A stretch of 7,943 nucleotides of DNA from an uncultured Bacilli bacterium. Its GTDB lineage: Bacteria > Bacillota_I > Bacilli_A > RF39 > UBA660. Made by a program: the position numbers and the translations under genes. The stretch is from NCBI GenBank assembly GCA_910586865.1, contig CAJUIY010000061.1, forward strand, positions 1-7,943, in the 5' to 3' direction. The notes beneath the pieces are model-generated. The model was not told where the DNA came from, ran no database searches, and worked only from the letters and a program-made list of their open reading frames with translations. Positions 6,778 to 7,943 of the stretch are shown here, in pieces (the stretch's first letter is position 1; every line of letters starts with the position of its first letter).

Positions 6778-6892
6778 AAAATGTAACTCTTGGGTTGGTA
6801 CATAAAAATAAAAAACACTTCAAAAAAATTTAAAGAAAATGTTCAAAAAATCTTTAAAAATAATTTAGAAAGTATTACAATATCTATATAAA

Positions 6893-6957
6893 TTGGTTAT
6901 TAATAATGTACAAATATATCATATGTTAATTCATTATGTAAATAGAATTTATGGAGG
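6893..6957 (+). promoter_or_regulatory. Weak promoter candidate and ribosome binding site of the methyltransferase
   Basis: TTGGTT (6893-6898) and TATCAT (6917-6922), 18 nt apart, make a passable sigma-A promoter; the AT-rich sequence offers other options. GGAGG at 6953-6957 lies 8 nt before ATG 6966 and fixes that start. The in-frame ATG at 6951 overlaps the binding site itself and is unlikely to be used. Confidence 0.4.
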
Positions 6958-6965
6958 CGAGAAAT

Positions 6966-7634
6966 ATGGTAGATTCAAAAGGCTGGAAGTGGGAAATTGT
7001 TAAAAATGAGAGAGAAGAAATTTGGAAAAATCCAAGTGTGGAATCATATTATTTATTAAACAGATGGAAAACACAGGGTAAGAAAATTTTTCTTGACTTA
7101 GGATGTGGATTAGGTAGACATTCAATACTATTTGGAAAAAATAAATTTAATATTAGTTGTTTTGATATTAGCCAAGAAGCTATTAATAGAACTAAAGAAT
7201 GGGCTGAAAAAGAAAATTTGAAGTTTGACTATAAGGTTGGAGATATGCTCAAATTACCTTATAATGATGAACAGTTTGATTGTATATATTGTAGAAATGT
7301 TATCTCCCATACAGATACAGAAGGGATAAAACGAATAATAAATGAGTTAAATAGAGTAATGAAACGTAATGGTGAATGCTATTTGACATTAGGATCAAAA
7401 GATACGTGGGGATTTAAGCAAGAAAGTTGGCCTTTAATTGATGAAAATACAAGATTAAGAATGGAAGAAGGCCCAGAATATAAAGTACCACATTTTTATG
7501 TTGATTATAATTTAGCAAAAGATTTATTTAGCAATTTTAAAATAATTAATATCCACCAAGAAATCGAGTATTATGAAAAACATAATGGGACAACAGAATC
7601 ATATCATTATCATATATTAATTCAGAAAATTTAA
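6966..7634 (+). CDS. Class I SAM-dependent methyltransferase
   Basis: A 222-residue soluble methyltransferase that transfers a methyl group from S-adenosylmethionine to an unknown substrate. The Rossmann fold begins near residue 41. Motif I is FLDLGCGLGRHS (42-53), followed by the acidic residue of strand 2 in CFDIS (Asp67), then GDMLKLPY (92-99), which reads like the adenine-contacting motif, and the post-motif ELNRVMKRNGECYLTL (127-142). This is the pattern of the Methyltransf_11-type small-molecule group. There is no rRNA- or DNA-methylase target motif (no NPPY, no Erm-like layout). The C-terminus is unusually rich in His and Tyr (ESYHYHILIQ). ATG 6966 is chosen over ATG 6951 because GGAGG lies between them. 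It stands alone on the plus strand after a long non-coding region and is probably element cargo or host-flank DNA. The fold is certain, the substrate unknown. Confidence 0.88.
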   Translation: MVDSKGWKWEIVKNEREEIWKNPSVESYYLLNRWKTQGKKIFLDLGCGLGRHSILFGKNKFNISCFDISQEAINRTKEWAEKENLKFDYKVGDMLKLPYNDEQFDCIYCRNVISHTDTEGIKRIINELNRVMKRNGECYLTLGSKDTWGFKQESWPLIDENTRLRMEEGPEYKVPHFYVDYNLAKDLFSNFKIINIHQEIEYYEKHNGTTESYHYHILIQKI

Positions 7635-7670
7635 ATAGTTTCTTAAAACTAAATATTTGTAAAATCATTT

Positions 7671-7699
7671 TTGACAAGATCGTATAAATATGATATTAT
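7671..7699 (+). promoter_or_regulatory. Consensus sigma-A promoter for a short plus-strand RNA
   Basis: TTGACA (7671-7676), a 17-nt spacer and TATTAT (7694-7699) make the best promoter in the window, only 36 bases after the methyltransferase stop. Transcription should start around 7704-7706. No open reading frame with a ribosome binding site follows before the terminator at 7799-7835, so the product is taken to be an untranslated RNA. Confidence 0.8.
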
Positions 7700-7710
7700 G
7701 AATATGTCAA
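7681..7710 (-). promoter_or_regulatory. Possible opposing promoter on the minus strand
   Basis: Reading the minus strand, TTGACA (7710-7705) is followed after 18 nt by TATACG (7686-7681). The -35 is perfect and the -10 matches 4 of 6. It interlocks with the plus-strand promoter, making an inverted pair TTGACA/TGTCAA 28 bases apart. It would transcribe antisense into the end of the methyltransferase gene. It could also be a palindromic operator, or chance. Confidence 0.3.
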
Positions 7711-7727
7711 GGAAATTTGCATACAAT

Positions 7728-7770
7728 AAAAAAAGAGGAACATTTATATTCGCAAGTGAATGTCGCCTCT
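7728..7770 (-). terminator. Rho-independent terminator of the minus-strand peptide mRNA
   Basis: On the minus strand, AGAGG (7770-7766) and ACATT (7763-7759) pair with AATGT (7744-7740) and CCTCT (7738-7734), with a small asymmetric bulge. The stem is followed by a run of T residues (A-run 7728-7734 on the plus strand). It would end the toxin mRNA about 55 nt beyond the peptide stop. On the other strand the same stem is the 5' hairpin of the plus-strand RNA. Confidence 0.65.
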
Positions 7771-7798
7771 AAATGAGTTTAAACTCAATTTTTGGTTG

Positions 7799-7835
7799 GA
7801 CACTCTGTCAATGCTGAAGAGTGTCTTATTTTTTT
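7799..7835 (+). terminator. Rho-independent terminator of the plus-strand RNA
   Basis: GACACTCT (7799-7806) pairs perfectly with AGAGTGTC (7818-7825) over an 11-nt loop, followed by TTATTTTTTT. The T-run overlaps the stop codon (7826-7828) and last codons of the minus-strand peptide gene. On the minus strand the same hairpin lies just after the stop but has no T-run there, so it does not terminate that mRNA. Confidence 0.8.
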
Positions 7836-7918
7836 ATTGCTAACACCAGTAAGGTAGAAAGTAACAAAATGATAGCAATGAGCTTTAGAACTTTTATTAT
7901 AAAAGTCTTAGTTTTCAT
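7826..7918 (-). CDS. Small hydrophobic peptide, putative type I toxin (30 residues)
   Basis: A 30-residue peptide beginning MKTKTFIIKVLK and ending LAIKK. It has a basic N-terminus, one hydrophobic helix (about residues 13-28, rich in Leu and Ile) and two C-terminal lysines: the build of a small membrane-acting toxin. The ribosome binding site is very strong (AAGGGAGGT, complement of 7927-7935, 8 nt before ATG at 7918). The mRNA would come from a promoter beyond the window and end at the terminator at 7728-7770, converging with the plus-strand RNA. Convergent overlap plus a tiny membrane peptide matches type I modules such as TxpA/RatA and BsrG/SR4 of Bacillus. The residues do not match any toxin family I can name (not the Fst type). 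A harmless small membrane protein remains possible. Confidence 0.7.
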   Translation of the reverse strand: MKTKTFIIKVLKLIAIILLLSTLLVLAIKK

Positions 7919-7926
7919 CAATATCT

Positions 7927-7935
7927 ACCTCCCTT
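7927..7935 (-). promoter_or_regulatory. Strong ribosome binding site of the hydrophobic peptide
   Basis: The minus strand reads AAGGGAGGT here, nearly the full anti-16S complement, 8 nt before the ATG at 7918. It is the main evidence that such a short frame is translated. The promoter is not visible in the remaining 8 bases of the window. Confidence 0.75.
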
Positions 7936-7943
7936 CTTTTTCA

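Larger units (their letters stand above)
6519..6965. other. Gene-free region right of LSR2, rich in short repeats
   Basis: No plausible coding frame is seen on either strand. It contains a hairpin right after the LSR2 stop, three GGTACA copies, a triplet of TGTCNTACA motifs, a G+C-richer hairpin-plus-motif block resembling part of the oriT region, and a very A-rich stretch (about 6801-6870) before the methyltransferase. Attachment sites of large serine recombinases usually lie next to their gene, so one element end is a reasonable guess here, but no att core can be fixed without an empty-site comparison. Confidence 0.6.
7706..7835 (+). ncRNA. Putative antisense antitoxin RNA (about 130 nt)
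   Basis: The transcript is predicted from the promoter at 7671-7699 to the terminator at 7799-7835. It contains three structured parts: a bulged hairpin (AGAGG/CCTCT and ACATT/AATGT, 7734-7770), a palindrome TGAGTTTAAACTCA (7774-7787) and the terminator stem. It is complementary to the last codons and the 3' untranslated region of the minus-strand peptide gene at 7826-7918, so the two RNAs could pair over about 100 nt. This fits an antitoxin RNA of a type I toxin-antitoxin module. Ends are predicted, not measured. Confidence 0.65.

Noticed and set aside
6719..6778. 19-codon plus-strand frame across the second hairpin block
   Set aside because: No Shine-Dalgarno sequence upstream, and the frame is explained by the G+C-richer structured block.
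7636..7651. TAGTTT/AAACTA hairpin after the methyltransferase as its terminator
   Set aside because: Weak AT-rich 6-bp stem without a following T-run; too poor to call.
1..7943. CRISPR arrays, tRNA or rRNA genes, insertion sequences with DDE transposases
   Set aside because: No regularly spaced repeats, no tRNA-like or rRNA-like segments and no transposase motifs were seen on either strand.

Overview
The window is AT-rich throughout, with A/T-ending codons, strong GGAGG-type ribosome binding sites and Rho-independent terminators. This suggests a low-G+C Firmicute (Bacillota, Clostridia- or Erysipelotrichia-like, probably host-associated). The standard bacterial code fits: Trp is TGG and every gene here stops at TAA or TAG. 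No housekeeping gene is present. The content is that of a mobilisable integrative element, or two such elements joined: large serine recombinases, a MobV/Pre-type relaxase with a probable transfer origin, uncharacterised cargo, a methyltransferase and a small toxin-antitoxin-like locus.

Layout. At 1-1595 is the 3' part of a large serine recombinase (LSR1). Its catalytic N-terminus lies left of the window, and its C-terminal end does not resemble that of its relative. At 1596-1787 is a cluster of three inverted repeats, interpreted as oriT. At 1788-3173 is a MobV relaxase, followed at 3233-4141 by a tyrosine-rich protein I do not recognise. At 4142-4353 is a leader with two mutually exclusive hairpins and an intrinsic terminator, placed before a 90-residue unknown protein (4354-4626). 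At 4740-6518 is a complete large serine recombinase (LSR2), clearly homologous to LSR1. At 6519-6965 is a gene-free stretch holding short repeats and a second hairpin-plus-motif block that partly matches the oriT region. At 6966-7634 is a class I SAM-dependent methyltransferase.

The right end (7671-7943) is the most interesting part. A consensus promoter drives a short plus-strand RNA that ends in an intrinsic terminator. The minus strand encodes a 30-residue, single-helix hydrophobic peptide with a strong ribosome binding site. The two transcripts converge, and each terminator lies inside the other transcript. This is the arrangement of type I toxin/antisense-RNA modules of the TxpA/RatA and BsrG/SR4 kind. 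The peptide sequence is not one I recognise, so it may be a new family.

How the parts could work together (inference): a serine recombinase excises and integrates the element, MobV nicks at the oriT-like block so that the circle can be mobilised by a co-resident conjugative element, and the right-end module could stabilise the element in its host. Two homologous recombinases and two oriT-like motifs suggest nested or tandem elements, or a duplication followed by divergence.
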